Positions 33,229 through 41,960 are shown, numbered from the stretch's first letter. The stretch is DNA of 53,960 nt from Maribacter sp. (GCA_024228355.1 JAAETN010000144.1:1-53960), one strand, 5' to 3'. The notes: generated by a model from the sequence alone, not told the origin. Program-made: numbers and translations.

Positions 33229-33861
33229 ATGATCAAAGAACTGCAAGAAAATTACGGACATCTTTTTGAAAAGGAATTGATAAATGAAATTATCCAGACA
33301 GGGACTTATCGGGAAATTCGAGAAGGTCATAAACTTATGGAAATTGGCGAATATGTAAAGTCTATGCCACTATTGATATCCGGGGTTATTAAGGTGTTAC
33401 GGGAAGATGGGGATGGTGATGAGTTACTGTTATATTTTTTGGAACACGGCGATACTTGTGCCATGACACTTTCTTGTTGTGTGGGGCAAACTAAAAGTGA
33501 GATAAGGGCTATTGCCGAAACCGATACAAAATTTATAATGGTTCCTGTGCAAAAAATGGAAGAGTGGCTGGCAAAATATACGAGTTGGCGAAATTTTGTT
33601 TTGCAGAGTTATCATAATAGATTGAATGAAATGCTGGAAACTGTGGATAGCATTGCCTTTTTGAAAATGGATGATCGCTTACTGAAATATATTAAGGACA
33701 AAGCCCGTGTTAATAATGATAGTACAATATCTACCACACATCAGCATATTGCTTATGAATTACATACTTCTAGGGTGGTTGTATCAAGATTGCTTAAGAA
33801 ACTAGAGAATCTAGGAAAAATACAACTCAATAGAAACCAGATTAAATTAATCGATGCTTAA
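33229..33861 (+). CDS. Crp/Fnr-family transcriptional regulator
   Basis: I start at the ATG at 33229 (MIKELQENYG); an upstream TTG at 33187 gives an unlikely extension. The protein of about 210 residues has a cyclic-nucleotide-binding-type beta-barrel (25-120) and a C-terminal winged helix with HQHIAYELHTSRVVVSRLL as helix-turn-helix. It lacks the N-terminal Fe-S cysteines of FNR but has C77, C83 and C84 (TCAMTLSCC) in the effector domain, candidates for thiol or persulfide sensing. The recognition helix has Val where FNR has its DNA-contacting Glu, so a different operator is expected. It lies directly upstream of the sulfide-oxidation genes, whose promoter has a matching palindrome. Confidence 0.9.
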   Translation: MIKELQENYGHLFEKELINEIIQTGTYREIREGHKLMEIGEYVKSMPLLISGVIKVLREDGDGDELLLYFLEHGDTCAMTLSCCVGQTKSEIRAIAETDTKFIMVPVQKMEEWLAKYTSWRNFVLQSYHNRLNEMLETVDSIAFLKMDDRLLKYIKDKARVNNDSTISTTHQHIAYELHTSRVVVSRLLKKLENLGKIQLNRNQIKLIDA

Positions 33862-33919
33862 TTCTATAAAGCCTTTGGGTATTTAAACGAATTAAGATTT
33901 AAGTTCAATGTTGTACAAT

Positions 33920-33943
33920 AGACTGATAATTGTCAGTCTTTTT
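33920..33943 (+). terminator. Short hairpin with T run after the Crp/Fnr gene
   Basis: AGACTGA/TCAGTCT forms a 7-bp stem with a 6-nt loop and is followed by TTTTT. It lies 58 nt past the regulator stop and before the cstB promoter. Confidence 0.65.
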
Positions 33944-33965
33944 AATTTTGGAAGTTCTGAGCTTT

Positions 33966-34009
33966 GTAACCAAAGTTACTTTACATTTCAATATTCGATT
34001 ATAATTTTA
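33966..34009 (+). promoter_or_regulatory. cstB-like promoter with Crp/Fnr-type palindrome
   Basis: GTAAC-CAAA-GTTAC (33966-33979) is a perfect palindrome centred at 33972.5. A -7-like box TAATTTTA (34002-34009, 5 of 6 consensus bases) lies 36.5 nt from that centre to its last base. The start of transcription would fall near 34014, putting the palindrome near -41, the class II activator position. The Crp/Fnr protein encoded just upstream is the obvious candidate. Confidence 0.55.
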
Positions 34010-34035
34010 TATCGTTAACAATTCAAGCATAACAA

Positions 34036-35451
34036 ATGAGATTAGAACAAATTTATACTGGTTGTTTGGCCCATGCAGCATATTATTTGGAGAGCAAAGG
34101 CGAAGTTGCCATTTTTGATCCATTACGAGAGGTTCAACCCTATATAGATAGAGCTAATAAGGATAATGCCAAGATCAAATATGTTTTTGAGACACATTTT
34201 CATGCTGATTTTGTAAGCGGTCATTTAGATCTTAAGAAAAAAACCGGTGCAGAGATTGTTTTTGGACCTACGGCTCAACCAGGTTATGATGCTCTTGTTG
34301 CTAAGGACAACCAATTTTTTGAGATTGGGGATTATAGGGTCAAGGCGCTACATACCCCTGGGCATACCATGGAGAGCACCACTTACTTGTTGATTGATGA
34401 AAAAGGAAGGGAACACGGAATAATAACAGGGGATACTTTGTTCATAGGTGATGTTGGTAGGCCAGATTTAGCGCAACATATAGTTTCTGAATTGACTCAA
34501 GAAAAATTAGCAGGTCATTTGTTCGATTCACTGCGGAATAAAATAATGCCCCTGAATGATAAACTTATCGTGTATCCAAATCATGGTGCAGGATCTGCTT
34601 GTGGCAAGATGATGAGTAAGGAAACCACCGATACACTGGGTCATCAGAAAGAAGTGAATTATGCACTTAGACCTGATATGACCAAAGACGAATTTATAAA
34701 AGAACTGCTTACTGGTTTAACGCCACCTCCAGGATATTTTCCACAAAATGTGTTGATGAACATAAAAGGATATGAAAGCTTGGATACTGTTATGGAAAGA
34801 GGTATAAAACCACTATCTCCTGATGCATTTGAGGCGGCAGCCAATGAAACTGGAGCGCTCATGCTCGATACTAGGAATCCTGAGGATTTTGCGAAAGGAT
34901 TTATTCCAAATAGTATAAATATAGGTCTTAAGGGGAATTTTGCACAGTGGGTAGGTGAAATGATTCCCAATATAAAACAAGAAATCCTTTTGATAACATA
35001 TCCCAATCAGGAAGAAGAGGCTATTACCCGATTATCGCGTGTGGGTTATGACCATGCTATCGGTTTTCTGAAAGGAGGATTTAAAGATTGGAAGAATTCA
35101 AAAAAGGAATTTGAAGAAGTAGGCAGAATTACATCAGGTATTTATGCAAAGGCCTACCATGCTGAGATGCCGTTGGTATTTGATATTCGCAAGCAAAGCG
35201 AATACAACTCTGAACATGTAATAGGTTCAATCAATGTCCCATTGAATGTATTAAACAAGCATTTGGCCCAATTTCCTAAAGAAGTGCCCTTCGTCATTTA
35301 TTGTGCAGGAGGTTATCGAAGTATGATAGCAGCTTCAATGCTAAAACAAAGGGGGTGGGACGATTTTGTGGATGTAAGCGATGGTTATGCTGGAATCGCC
35401 AAGACCAATATTGATCGTTCAGAATATATTTGCCCAACCACATTGTTGTAG
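34036..35451 (+). CDS. CstB-like persulfide dioxygenase-sulfurtransferase (MBL plus two rhodanese domains)
   Basis: The 471-residue protein has a metallo-beta-lactamase domain (1-240) with metal site THFHADFVSGH (H54, H56, D58), HTPGHT, the Asp in GDTLFIGDVGRPDL and the His in YPNHGAGSACGK, as in ETHE1-type persulfide dioxygenases. A rhodanese fold without the catalytic Cys follows (about 270-355), then an active rhodanese with the loop CAGGYRS (about 370-465). This order is that of CstB, which oxidises persulfides to sulfite and moves sulfane sulfur to sulfite, giving thiosulfate. It heads a sulfur gene group with a terminator-like hairpin right after it. Confidence 0.85.
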   Translation: MRLEQIYTGCLAHAAYYLESKGEVAIFDPLREVQPYIDRANKDNAKIKYVFETHFHADFVSGHLDLKKKTGAEIVFGPTAQPGYDALVAKDNQFFEIGDYRVKALHTPGHTMESTTYLLIDEKGREHGIITGDTLFIGDVGRPDLAQHIVSELTQEKLAGHLFDSLRNKIMPLNDKLIVYPNHGAGSACGKMMSKETTDTLGHQKEVNYALRPDMTKDEFIKELLTGLTPPPGYFPQNVLMNIKGYESLDTVMERGIKPLSPDAFEAAANETGALMLDTRNPEDFAKGFIPNSINIGLKGNFAQWVGEMIPNIKQEILLITYPNQEEEAITRLSRVGYDHAIGFLKGGFKDWKNSKKEFEEVGRITSGIYAKAYHAEMPLVFDIRKQSEYNSEHVIGSINVPLNVLNKHLAQFPKEVPFVIYCAGGYRSMIAASMLKQRGWDDFVDVSDGYAGIAKTNIDRSEYICPTTLL

Positions 35452-35485
35452 GAAGGACAAATGGTTGTTTATGTTGGCTGTATGG

Positions 35486-35520
35486 GGAACGACTGTAGAA
35501 AGAATAGTCGTTCCTTGTTT
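35486..35520 (+). terminator. Hairpin terminator between cstB-like gene and rhodanese
   Basis: A perfect 9-bp stem GGAACGACT/AGTCGTTCC with an 11-nt loop is followed by TTGTTTT. It likely reduces readthrough into the downstream small genes rather than blocking it. Confidence 0.7.
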
Positions 35521-35557
35521 TGGTCAGAGTAATTAGAAATATAAAAATTTATAACAG

Positions 35558-35902
35558 ATGTCATTTTTTAGTTCACTTTTTGGAGGGAGTGCCTTAAACT
35601 CAGATAAGTTTGAGATTCTGGATAAAAATACCTTTAAGGAAGCAATACAGCAGAAGAAGGTACAATTGGTCGATGTCAGGACACCTCGGGAATATAAGGG
35701 CGGACATATTGGAAAAGCCATAAATATCGATTTATTCCAAGGAGGAAGTTTTAAGCAGGCTTTTGAAAAGTTAGATAAGAATAAACCTGTTTATCTATAT
35801 TGTAGATCTGGGAGTAGAAGTAAAAAAGCTGCCCAAAAGCTTTTGGACATGGGTTTTGAAATGGTTTACGATTTAAAAGGTGGTTATATGTCATGGTCAT
35901 AG
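35558..35902 (+). CDS. Single-domain rhodanese sulfurtransferase
   Basis: The 114-residue protein is one rhodanese domain with LVDVRTPREYKGGHIGKAIN near 45-65 and the active-site loop CRSGSRS near 89-95, followed by KGGYMSW at the end. The catalytic Cys is present. The N-terminus (FFSSLFGG) is mildly hydrophobic but not a clear export signal. It would carry sulfane sulfur to or from the CstB-like enzyme encoded upstream. Confidence 0.92.
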   Translation: MSFFSSLFGGSALNSDKFEILDKNTFKEAIQQKKVQLVDVRTPREYKGGHIGKAINIDLFQGGSFKQAFEKLDKNKPVYLYCRSGSRSKKAAQKLLDMGFEMVYDLKGGYMSWS

Positions 35903-35963
35903 ACCAGATAAGAATGATTAAGTATAAAAAGAAAAATGAAATGGGTATAGTAAAAATCTAGTT

Positions 35964-36233
35964 ATGAAAGCAACGATAATAGTACAAAATCTGAAATGCG
36001 GTGGCTGTGCCAAAACCATAACAAACAAATTATTGGAGTTGGAAAACATTTCGGAAGTTCAGGTTTTCCCAAATACATCAACTGTATCATTCGCATACCA
36101 AGATTCAGGTGATGCCATAAATGTCAAGGATAAGCTGAAGGATTTGGGATATCCTTCTATAGATAGTAAAAACACCCTTGCTTCAAAAGCAAAGTCATTC
36201 GTAAGTTGTGCTACAGGGAAAATGTCAAAATGA
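35964..36233 (+). CDS. Small heavy-metal-associated (HMA) domain protein
   Basis: The 89-residue protein has the ferredoxin-like HMA fold with its metal loop LKCGGCAKT at residues 11-19 (two Cys spaced for Cu(I) or similar soft metal) and a further Cys at 82 in a Ser-Lys-rich tail. It resembles cytosolic copper chaperones. Its stop overlaps the start of the following cytochrome gene (ATGA), so the two are translationally coupled. Association with persulfide genes suggests metal or thiol handling; the actual ligand is unproven. Confidence 0.85.
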   Translation: MKATIIVQNLKCGGCAKTITNKLLELENISEVQVFPNTSTVSFAYQDSGDAINVKDKLKDLGYPSIDSKNTLASKAKSFVSCATGKMSK

Positions 36234-37258
36234 TGAAAAGCTTATATTCATTGGCTGTTTTATTTATAATTGCGAGTTGTAAAGAAACCAAAAAGCCTGA
36301 ATATATCCCGTCAGATAAAACGGATAGTCAAGAAACCATAGTTTCTGACGCTCATCCAGGCAAAAAAATCATCGAAGCCGAGTGTTATATTTGCCATAAT
36401 CCCGTAACCTCAGAGGAAAGTATGATCGCACCTCCTATGATTGCAATCAAGAAACATTATATCGAGGAGAAAACTACAAAAGAGCAATTTCAAGAAGATT
36501 TGGTTCGTTGGATAAACGACCCGTCAGAGGAAATTTCAAAAATGCCCGGAGCCTTAGAGAAATTTGGAATTATGCCTTTACAGCCTTTTCCCGAGGATAA
36601 AATAAAGTTGATTGCCGAATATATTTATGAATTTAAGATCGACGAACCAGCTTGGTTTGAAGAACATTACCAAAAAGGGCATGGTAAAGGAAATGGAAAG
36701 GGAAATCATGATGGCAAGGGCAAGCAAATGCGTAAACGGCATAGACAGAATCTCGACCTCCCTGATTATGGAGATATTGGTCTAAAATATGCCTTATCCA
36801 CCAAAGCCCAATTAGGGAAGAATTTATCGAAGGCTATTCAAGAAAAAGGAACGGTTGGGGCTGTCGAATTTTGCAAACTGCGTGCTATGGGTCTTACAGA
36901 TAGCATGTCGGTAATGCATAATGCCATCATAAATAGAGTTTCTGACCAACCAAGAAATCCTAAAAATATTGCGAATTCAAAAGAATTGGGGCACATCGCT
37001 GCTTTTAAGAAAATGGCCGCTACCGAAACCGAAATAGAGCCCATAGTAGAAGAAATAAACGGAGAAATCAATTTCTATTATCCGATTACAACCAATACCA
37101 TGTGTTTACAATGCCATGGCAAACCAAATGAACAAGTAATCCCTTCAACTTTGGGTATCTTGAAAAAGTTGTATCCCAAGGATAAAGCTCTAGGGTACGA
37201 TGTAGGCCAAGTCCGTGGAATTTGGAGCATTAATTTTGCCAAGAACCCAATTAATTAA
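36230..37258 (+). CDS. Lipoprotein cytochrome c with Tll0287-like (DUF3365) domain
   Basis: I start at the ATG at 36230 because it gives a lipoprotein signal (lipobox IIASC) and overlaps the HMA stop; a longer start at 36206 does not. The protein of about 342 residues has a first heme motif CYICH near 48-52, a low-complexity Gly/Lys/His/Asn linker (near 150-172), and a C-terminal heme-binding domain of the Tll0287/DUF3365 type with CLQCHG near 297. It is probably anchored in the periplasm and takes electrons from the sulfur enzymes encoded around it. The His/Gly/Lys linker may bind metal. Confidence 0.85.
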   Translation: MMKSLYSLAVLFIIASCKETKKPEYIPSDKTDSQETIVSDAHPGKKIIEAECYICHNPVTSEESMIAPPMIAIKKHYIEEKTTKEQFQEDLVRWINDPSEEISKMPGALEKFGIMPLQPFPEDKIKLIAEYIYEFKIDEPAWFEEHYQKGHGKGNGKGNHDGKGKQMRKRHRQNLDLPDYGDIGLKYALSTKAQLGKNLSKAIQEKGTVGAVEFCKLRAMGLTDSMSVMHNAIINRVSDQPRNPKNIANSKELGHIAAFKKMAATETEIEPIVEEINGEINFYYPITTNTMCLQCHGKPNEQVIPSTLGILKKLYPKDKALGYDVGQVRGIWSINFAKNPIN

Positions 37259-37271
37259 GTTTATTAACCAA

Positions 37272-38150
37272 TCATCCTTTTTTAGATTTACCAAAGCCGT
37301 AGATATTTTGGTGGATAAAATCCTGTGGGAAGTGATCATCGCCTGGGAAACCTAATTCAATGGTGCCACTATCCTCTGGAATATAATTTGTTTTAAATAT
37401 ATAATCCCACAGACTCAGGCTAATTCCAAAGTTTATACCATAAGATCCTTTCGGAAGTGCGTAGGCGTGATGGTACAAGTGCATTACAGGATTATTGAGA
37501 ATATATTTTAATGGTCCCCATGTTAATTTAATATTGGCGTGGTTCAAATGTCCAATGGCAATAGCTGCAAAATGAACAATATAGGCTTGTTCTGGTTCAA
37601 AACCACCTAAAACCATTACACCTAGGGTTTTTAACGGCTTATATAGGATATTTTCCATCCAATGATAGCGTAAGTGGGCAGCAAAACCCATTTCCTTGAC
37701 AGAATGATGTACTTTGTGAAATCTCCATAAGAATTTATATTTATGCAGAAGAATGTGGGTAAACCATTGTACAAAATCAAGAATTATAAAGAAAATTACC
37801 AATTGGGCCCAAGCCGGAAGTGTTGAAAGGTCTAATAAAGTAAGGCTTTTAGCGGAAATTCCTAGTTCACTGAAAAGTAGTCCCAATAATTTATAGAAAC
37901 CACTAATAGCAATGGCGAATAAAAAGAAATTGAAATACATATAAAATCCATCCAACCAAAAGTCCTTTCTAAAAACAGACTGGTTCTTACGCCATGGGAA
38001 GGCAATTTCTAGCCCCCAGACAATCAACGAAATAATCGTAAGACCCCAAAAATAATTGGTGTACCAAGGCACATCGAATAGTATCGATTTCCAAGTCCAA
38101 TCTACGCTACCCATAAATGAGTTAACAAAAGCATCTAAGTATTTTTCCAT
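37272..38150 (-). CDS. Sterol desaturase / fatty acid hydroxylase family membrane protein
   Basis: The 292-residue protein has several membrane helices (near 30-48, 68-92, 113-130 and 190-205) and the di-iron histidine clusters of the family: HILLH, HKVHH and HLYHH (near 132, 145 and 229). Members hydroxylate or desaturate lipids using O2. It lies downstream of the SorAB-like genes on the same strand (54 nt after the sorB-like stop), so it may be co-transcribed, though no functional link is evident. Confidence 0.9.
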   Translation of the reverse strand: MEKYLDAFVNSFMGSVDWTWKSILFDVPWYTNYFWGLTIISLIVWGLEIAFPWRKNQSVFRKDFWLDGFYMYFNFFLFAIAISGFYKLLGLLFSELGISAKSLTLLDLSTLPAWAQLVIFFIILDFVQWFTHILLHKYKFLWRFHKVHHSVKEMGFAAHLRYHWMENILYKPLKTLGVMVLGGFEPEQAYIVHFAAIAIGHLNHANIKLTWGPLKYILNNPVMHLYHHAYALPKGSYGINFGISLSLWDYIFKTNYIPEDSGTIELGFPGDDHFPQDFIHQNIYGFGKSKKG

Positions 38151-38204
38151 TACCTAATTATTTAATATTCTAGTTTCTTTTAAAAATCGTGAATAGTTAA
38201 AATA

Positions 38205-38678
38205 TTATTCTTTAAGGACGTACCACCCAATGTCCTTTAAGACTTCCCTTCTGCCTTTTTTTGCTGGAGGGTAATTGGCAACTAGGTAGTCTACTATTAT
38301 ATTCTCGTTTGTCCCTAAATCCCATAAATTTTGTGTCTCTTGCATCCAGCGTATGGTACTGATCCATCTTTCTTTGTTCATTCTATTTTGGGTTACCAAT
38401 TTTGCTGAATGGCAATTGGTACAATTATTAACCACAGCCATAAGCCCTTCGGCTTCTACCAAACCTGTACGAACATGAATGCCATTTTCTATTTTATCAT
38501 AATCTTCTTCTTCAATAATTTCCAAATCTTCAGCTTCAGGTTTTGACTTTTCAAATACATCTGGATTTGAAATTAGATATATCACTGTGAAGGCAGTCAC
38601 GATAAAAAGTGCAAATACCCCTAACAACATTGCGTAAATTGCCTTAACCCGTTGTTTGAATATTTTATGATCTTCCAT
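38205..38678 (-). CDS. SorB-like membrane-anchored monoheme cytochrome c (sulfite dehydrogenase subunit)
   Basis: The 157-residue protein has one N-terminal membrane helix (about 12-33), an acidic spacer, and a single heme motif CTNCH near 87-91 followed by RWISTIRWMQETQ, typical of sulfite dehydrogenase cytochrome subunits. It starts 2 nt after the stop of the molybdenum subunit gene, so both are one operon. It would pass electrons from sulfite to the respiratory chain in the periplasm. Confidence 0.85.
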   Translation of the reverse strand: MEDHKIFKQRVKAIYAMLLGVFALFIVTAFTVIYLISNPDVFEKSKPEAEDLEIIEEEDYDKIENGIHVRTGLVEAEGLMAVVNNCTNCHSAKLVTQNRMNKERWISTIRWMQETQNLWDLGTNENIIVDYLVANYPPAKKGRREVLKDIGWYVLKE

Positions 38679-38680
38679 GC

Positions 38681-39901
38681 TTAAGCAACCTTAATAGCGA
38701 TTCTATGACAAGCATTGTTGAGATATCCTTTTGGATTCCATCCAGGCAATAGCATGGGCTGGCTAATTCCATTAGAACCTGTTGCTCTAGCCCAAACTTC
38801 ATAATATCCCTTTTTAGGAAAATCAACCTTGGCCGCAAAATGTTGCCATGCCAATCGATTTACAGGTTTTTCAACGGAACCTTGCTCCCAGGATGAACCA
38901 AAATCGATGGAATATTCCATCTTCGAAACTTCCAATTCACCGGCCCATGCGTGTCCACGAATGTTCAGTTTTTGTCCTTCCTTGATGGTCGCCCCGGTTT
39001 TAGGATAGGTAATCAATGATTTTACGGGCATTGATTCTATAATGCACATGTCTTCATCCTTTACTTTTTCACCTGGTGAGACCGGATTACATGGCACTCT
39101 GTACGCTGTCCCTGTCATTTTGGTGCCATCATGGACTATGTTTCGAACACTGATACGGTTAACCCATTTACCAGATACCGATGCAGCCCAACCACCGGCA
39201 ACCAAACGCAGGGGGTAACCATGTGCCAAAGGAATATCTTCACCATTCATTTTAAATGCAATCAAAGTCTCATCCTGCATTACTTTTGACATCGGGGCAC
39301 CACGTGAAATAGGTTCTTTTTTCGGATCTCTACTTAGGTGAACATCGGCTGCATGGTAACCAATATAAACGGCGTCATTTTTTATACCAACATCTTCAAG
39401 AATATCACGTAATCTAACTCCTGTCCAAGTGGCACACGAAACAGCGCCTACTGTCCATTGATTCCCTTTGGCAGGGGGGTCAAATTCACTACGTCCATTA
39501 CCTCCACATTCCAATGTCAATTGATAGGTATGTTGTGAAAATTTTGTTTTTAAATCGGCTATTGTATAAGTCTTGGATTGTTTTGCCGACTCACCATCAA
39601 CGGTCAATGTCCATTTGCCGGCATCAATGTCCTGAGGTATTATCCCATTGTTACGTATAAACATGAATTTATTAGGTGTGATCTTATCATCCAACAAATG
39701 TGCTCTGGCTTCAATATTCCAAGGTTTGTCATTAAGGACCACCATTCCCTTATCCTTGTCGAACATCTTATAGGGGTCAGGGTCTTGTAAGGCCAATGGT
39801 TTATAACCTTCTGGTAATACATTGCCAAAAACAATTTCAGTTCCGATGACAGTGGTCATTGTGCCTAAAAAAGCCTTTCTAACAAAATTTCGTCTTTTCA
39901 T
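38681..39901 (-). CDS. SorA/SoxC-type molybdopterin sulfite dehydrogenase, Tat-exported
   Basis: The 406-residue protein starts with a twin-arginine leader (KRRNFVRKAFLG). It has the sulfite-oxidase fold: the molybdenum-binding Cys132 in ECGGNGRSEF, WTGVRLRDIL, GYPLRLVAGGWAASVSGKW near 238-256, and a C-terminal Ig-like dimerisation domain (about 290-400). With the adjacent monoheme subunit it forms a SorAB-like enzyme oxidising sulfite to sulfate in the periplasm, completing the chain begun by the persulfide dioxygenase. A TGTAAT/GTTACA palindrome lies upstream. SoxC-like function in a Sox complex is less likely because soxABXYZ are absent here. Confidence 0.88.
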   Translation of the reverse strand: MKRRNFVRKAFLGTMTTVIGTEIVFGNVLPEGYKPLALQDPDPYKMFDKDKGMVVLNDKPWNIEARAHLLDDKITPNKFMFIRNNGIIPQDIDAGKWTLTVDGESAKQSKTYTIADLKTKFSQHTYQLTLECGGNGRSEFDPPAKGNQWTVGAVSCATWTGVRLRDILEDVGIKNDAVYIGYHAADVHLSRDPKKEPISRGAPMSKVMQDETLIAFKMNGEDIPLAHGYPLRLVAGGWAASVSGKWVNRISVRNIVHDGTKMTGTAYRVPCNPVSPGEKVKDEDMCIIESMPVKSLITYPKTGATIKEGQKLNIRGHAWAGELEVSKMEYSIDFGSSWEQGSVEKPVNRLAWQHFAAKVDFPKKGYYEVWARATGSNGISQPMLLPGWNPKGYLNNACHRIAIKVA

Positions 39902-40230
39902 ATTGATGGTTGAAGTTCATAATCAACTAAAATAAGTATATTTTGATTTTATGGTCTGTAATAAAGGTTACACTAGGTCTTAAAGATAAATAATTGGTCT
40001 TATTCGCTGAGGATTGCTATCATTGTCTATAAATCAAAATCAGATCTAAAAAGGATTTCGACTCCTATTAATATAGAGCTTTTGGATAACAAATCTAGAT
40101 GAACAAAAGATGAGAACTTTGTTTTGAAGTTTTTACCAGTTGGTTGATAAACCCAAATTAAAGCAGGATAGACATGTATAAAATTTTGTAGTTTTATCAT
40201 CTAAAAATTTGCAAATTCCCTAGATAATTC
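39902..40230. other. Divergent intergenic region between sorA and the nickel permease
   Basis: These 329 nt hold the sorA promoter and palindrome (39927-39972). Toward the nickel permease there is a weak box TAGTTTTA (40189-40196) without a palindrome at the class II distance. No small gene was seen. Confidence 0.4.
39927..39972 (-). promoter_or_regulatory. sorA promoter with Crp/Fnr-type palindrome
   Basis: TGTAAT-AAAG-GTTACA (39957-39972, 5 of 6 arm bases complementary) is centred at 39964.5. On the minus strand a -7-like box TATTTTAG (39934-39927, 5 of 6) ends 37.5 nt away, within 1 nt of the cstB arrangement. The half-site GTTAC is identical to that at cstB. Confidence 0.45.
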
Positions 40231-40935
40231 ATGGACATTACTTTTTCATTGACGGCAGGCATAATTGCCTCTATTCTACATGTAATTACGGGACCAGATC
40301 ATTTGGCGGCTGTTGTACCCTTTGCTATTGAATCTAAGAAAAAAGCCTGGAAAATTGGTCTTTTCTGGGGGGTAGGCCATCTTGTAGGGATGATGTTCAT
40401 AGGGGTGTTGTTTGTGGTTTTCAAGGAGTTGATTCCCATTGAGCGTATATCGGATTACAGTGAACAATTGGTAGGATTTGTCTTGATCGGTATTGGAATT
40501 TGGGCCTTTTATAAAATTTTTAAAAAAGACAAAAATCATAAGCATTTACATGTTCATAGTGAGAATTCACCAATAATCCATTCTCATAAACATGAACATT
40601 CCCATGAAAGATCGCACCACCATGTTCACGACAAAACAGTAATGCAAAGTAATTATGCATCGTTTTCTATAGGATTTCTACATGGTTTGGCGGGCATAGC
40701 CCATTTTTTATTGTTTATTCCTGTTTTAAGTTTTAAAGAACAATCAGATTCGGTTCTTTATGTAATAGGATTTGGCTTAGGTATTGTTGTGGCCATGACC
40801 GTATTTGCCTTTGTTATAGGTAAAATATCCTCCTTTGCCAAAAATGAGCACAATGATGTTTTTTTTAAGGGAATTCGACTGGCCGGCGGGCTCTTTGCAA
40901 TAGTGATAGGAATCTATTGGATTTTTAGCACTTAA
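40231..40935 (+). CDS. Nickel/cobalt permease-like membrane protein with His-rich loop
   Basis: The 234-residue protein has about six membrane helices. A histidine-bearing first segment (HVITGPDHLA, near 17-26), a second HGLAGIAH near 150, and a long histidine-rich cytoplasmic loop (near 102-140, more than ten His) match the UreH/HupE/NiCoT-like nickel importers. It lies at the edge of the hydrogenase cluster and presumably supplies Ni for the two [NiFe] enzymes. Its stop overlaps the hypE stop on the other strand by two bases, leaving no room for a terminator between convergent genes. Confidence 0.8.
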   Translation: MDITFSLTAGIIASILHVITGPDHLAAVVPFAIESKKKAWKIGLFWGVGHLVGMMFIGVLFVVFKELIPIERISDYSEQLVGFVLIGIGIWAFYKIFKKDKNHKHLHVHSENSPIIHSHKHEHSHERSHHHVHDKTVMQSNYASFSIGFLHGLAGIAHFLLFIPVLSFKEQSDSVLYVIGFGLGIVVAMTVFAFVIGKISSFAKNEHNDVFFKGIRLAGGLFAIVIGIYWIFST

Positions 40936-41957
40936 CAAATACGTGGCAATTGTTCACCAATTAATGGACTTACGATTCGTTTTCCCCCAACAAGACTTTG
41001 CATGACCACTTTATTGGGGTGTTCCTCGGTAACTTCACCAATACAGGCCGTATTTATGCCTTTCTCATTATTTTGCATGGTTTCAACTACTGCGTCGGCC
41101 ACATTGGCCTCAACAATAGCAATAAAAACGCCTTCATTTGCGACATACATGGGGTCTAGCCCTAAAATTTCACAAGCAGCGGCAACTTGTTTTTCAAGCG
41201 GTATCTTATTTTCCGAAATTATGACTCCCTTGTTAATGTCGGTGGCTATTTCCGATAGAACGCTGGCCAAACCACCTCTGGTAGGATCTCTGAACAGATG
41301 TATTTTGTTACCGAATTTGTCCAATAAATCGTTTACCAAATAATTTACGTTCGTAGTATCGCTTTCAATGGTCGACTCAAATTCGAGACCTTCGCGTTGT
41401 GACATAATTGCCATTCCGTGTTGGGCAATAAGTCCACTGACGATAATTTTATCCCCTACTTTTATGTTATTGGCCGAAATATTTGCTTCCGGGTGAACTT
41501 CACCAAATCCCGTGGTGTTGATAAATATTTTATCACCTTTCCCACGTTCAACCACCTTGGTGTCACCGGTGATTATTAGTACGCCACTATTATCGGCAGC
41601 CCTCTTTACGGAATTAACGATTTTCGTAAAATCATCAATAGCCAAACCCTCTTCAACGATAAAGGCAAGTGAAAGGTATTTGGGGATAGCACCGCACATG
41701 GCAACATCGTTAACGGTGCCGTTTACTGCTAACTCCCCAATATTTCCCCCTTTGAAAAAAATCGGCGATACGACAAAACTGTCTGTGGAAATGGCAATTT
41801 CCCCATCAAACTTCACAATGGAACCATCGTGTTTTTGATTGAGAAAAGTATTGTTGAACGTTTTGAAGATAATTTTGTCCAATAAATCCCTGGTCATTGT
41901 TCCACCACTACCATGCCCCAAATTTATGGTGTCGAACCCTAATTCACTTTTATTCAT
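40932..41957 (-). CDS. hypE: HypE, carbamoyl dehydratase for [NiFe]-hydrogenase CN ligand synthesis
   Basis: The 341-residue protein has the PurM-like ATP-binding fold (GHGSGGTMTRDLL near 14-26, ISTDSFVVSP, NDVAMCGA) and ends in the exact C-terminal PRIC tetrapeptide, whose Cys341 receives the carbamoyl group from HypF and is dehydrated to thiocyanate. All visible family features are intact. It is the last gene of the hya-hyp operon, 3 nt after hypD. Confidence 0.97.
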   Translation of the reverse strand: MNKSELGFDTINLGHGSGGTMTRDLLDKIIFKTFNNTFLNQKHDGSIVKFDGEIAISTDSFVVSPIFFKGGNIGELAVNGTVNDVAMCGAIPKYLSLAFIVEEGLAIDDFTKIVNSVKRAADNSGVLIITGDTKVVERGKGDKIFINTTGFGEVHPEANISANNIKVGDKIIVSGLIAQHGMAIMSQREGLEFESTIESDTTNVNYLVNDLLDKFGNKIHLFRDPTRGGLASVLSEIATDINKGVIISENKIPLEKQVAAACEILGLDPMYVANEGVFIAIVEANVADAVVETMQNNEKGINTACIGEVTEEHPNKVVMQSLVGGKRIVSPLIGEQLPRIC

Positions 41958-41960
41958 ATT

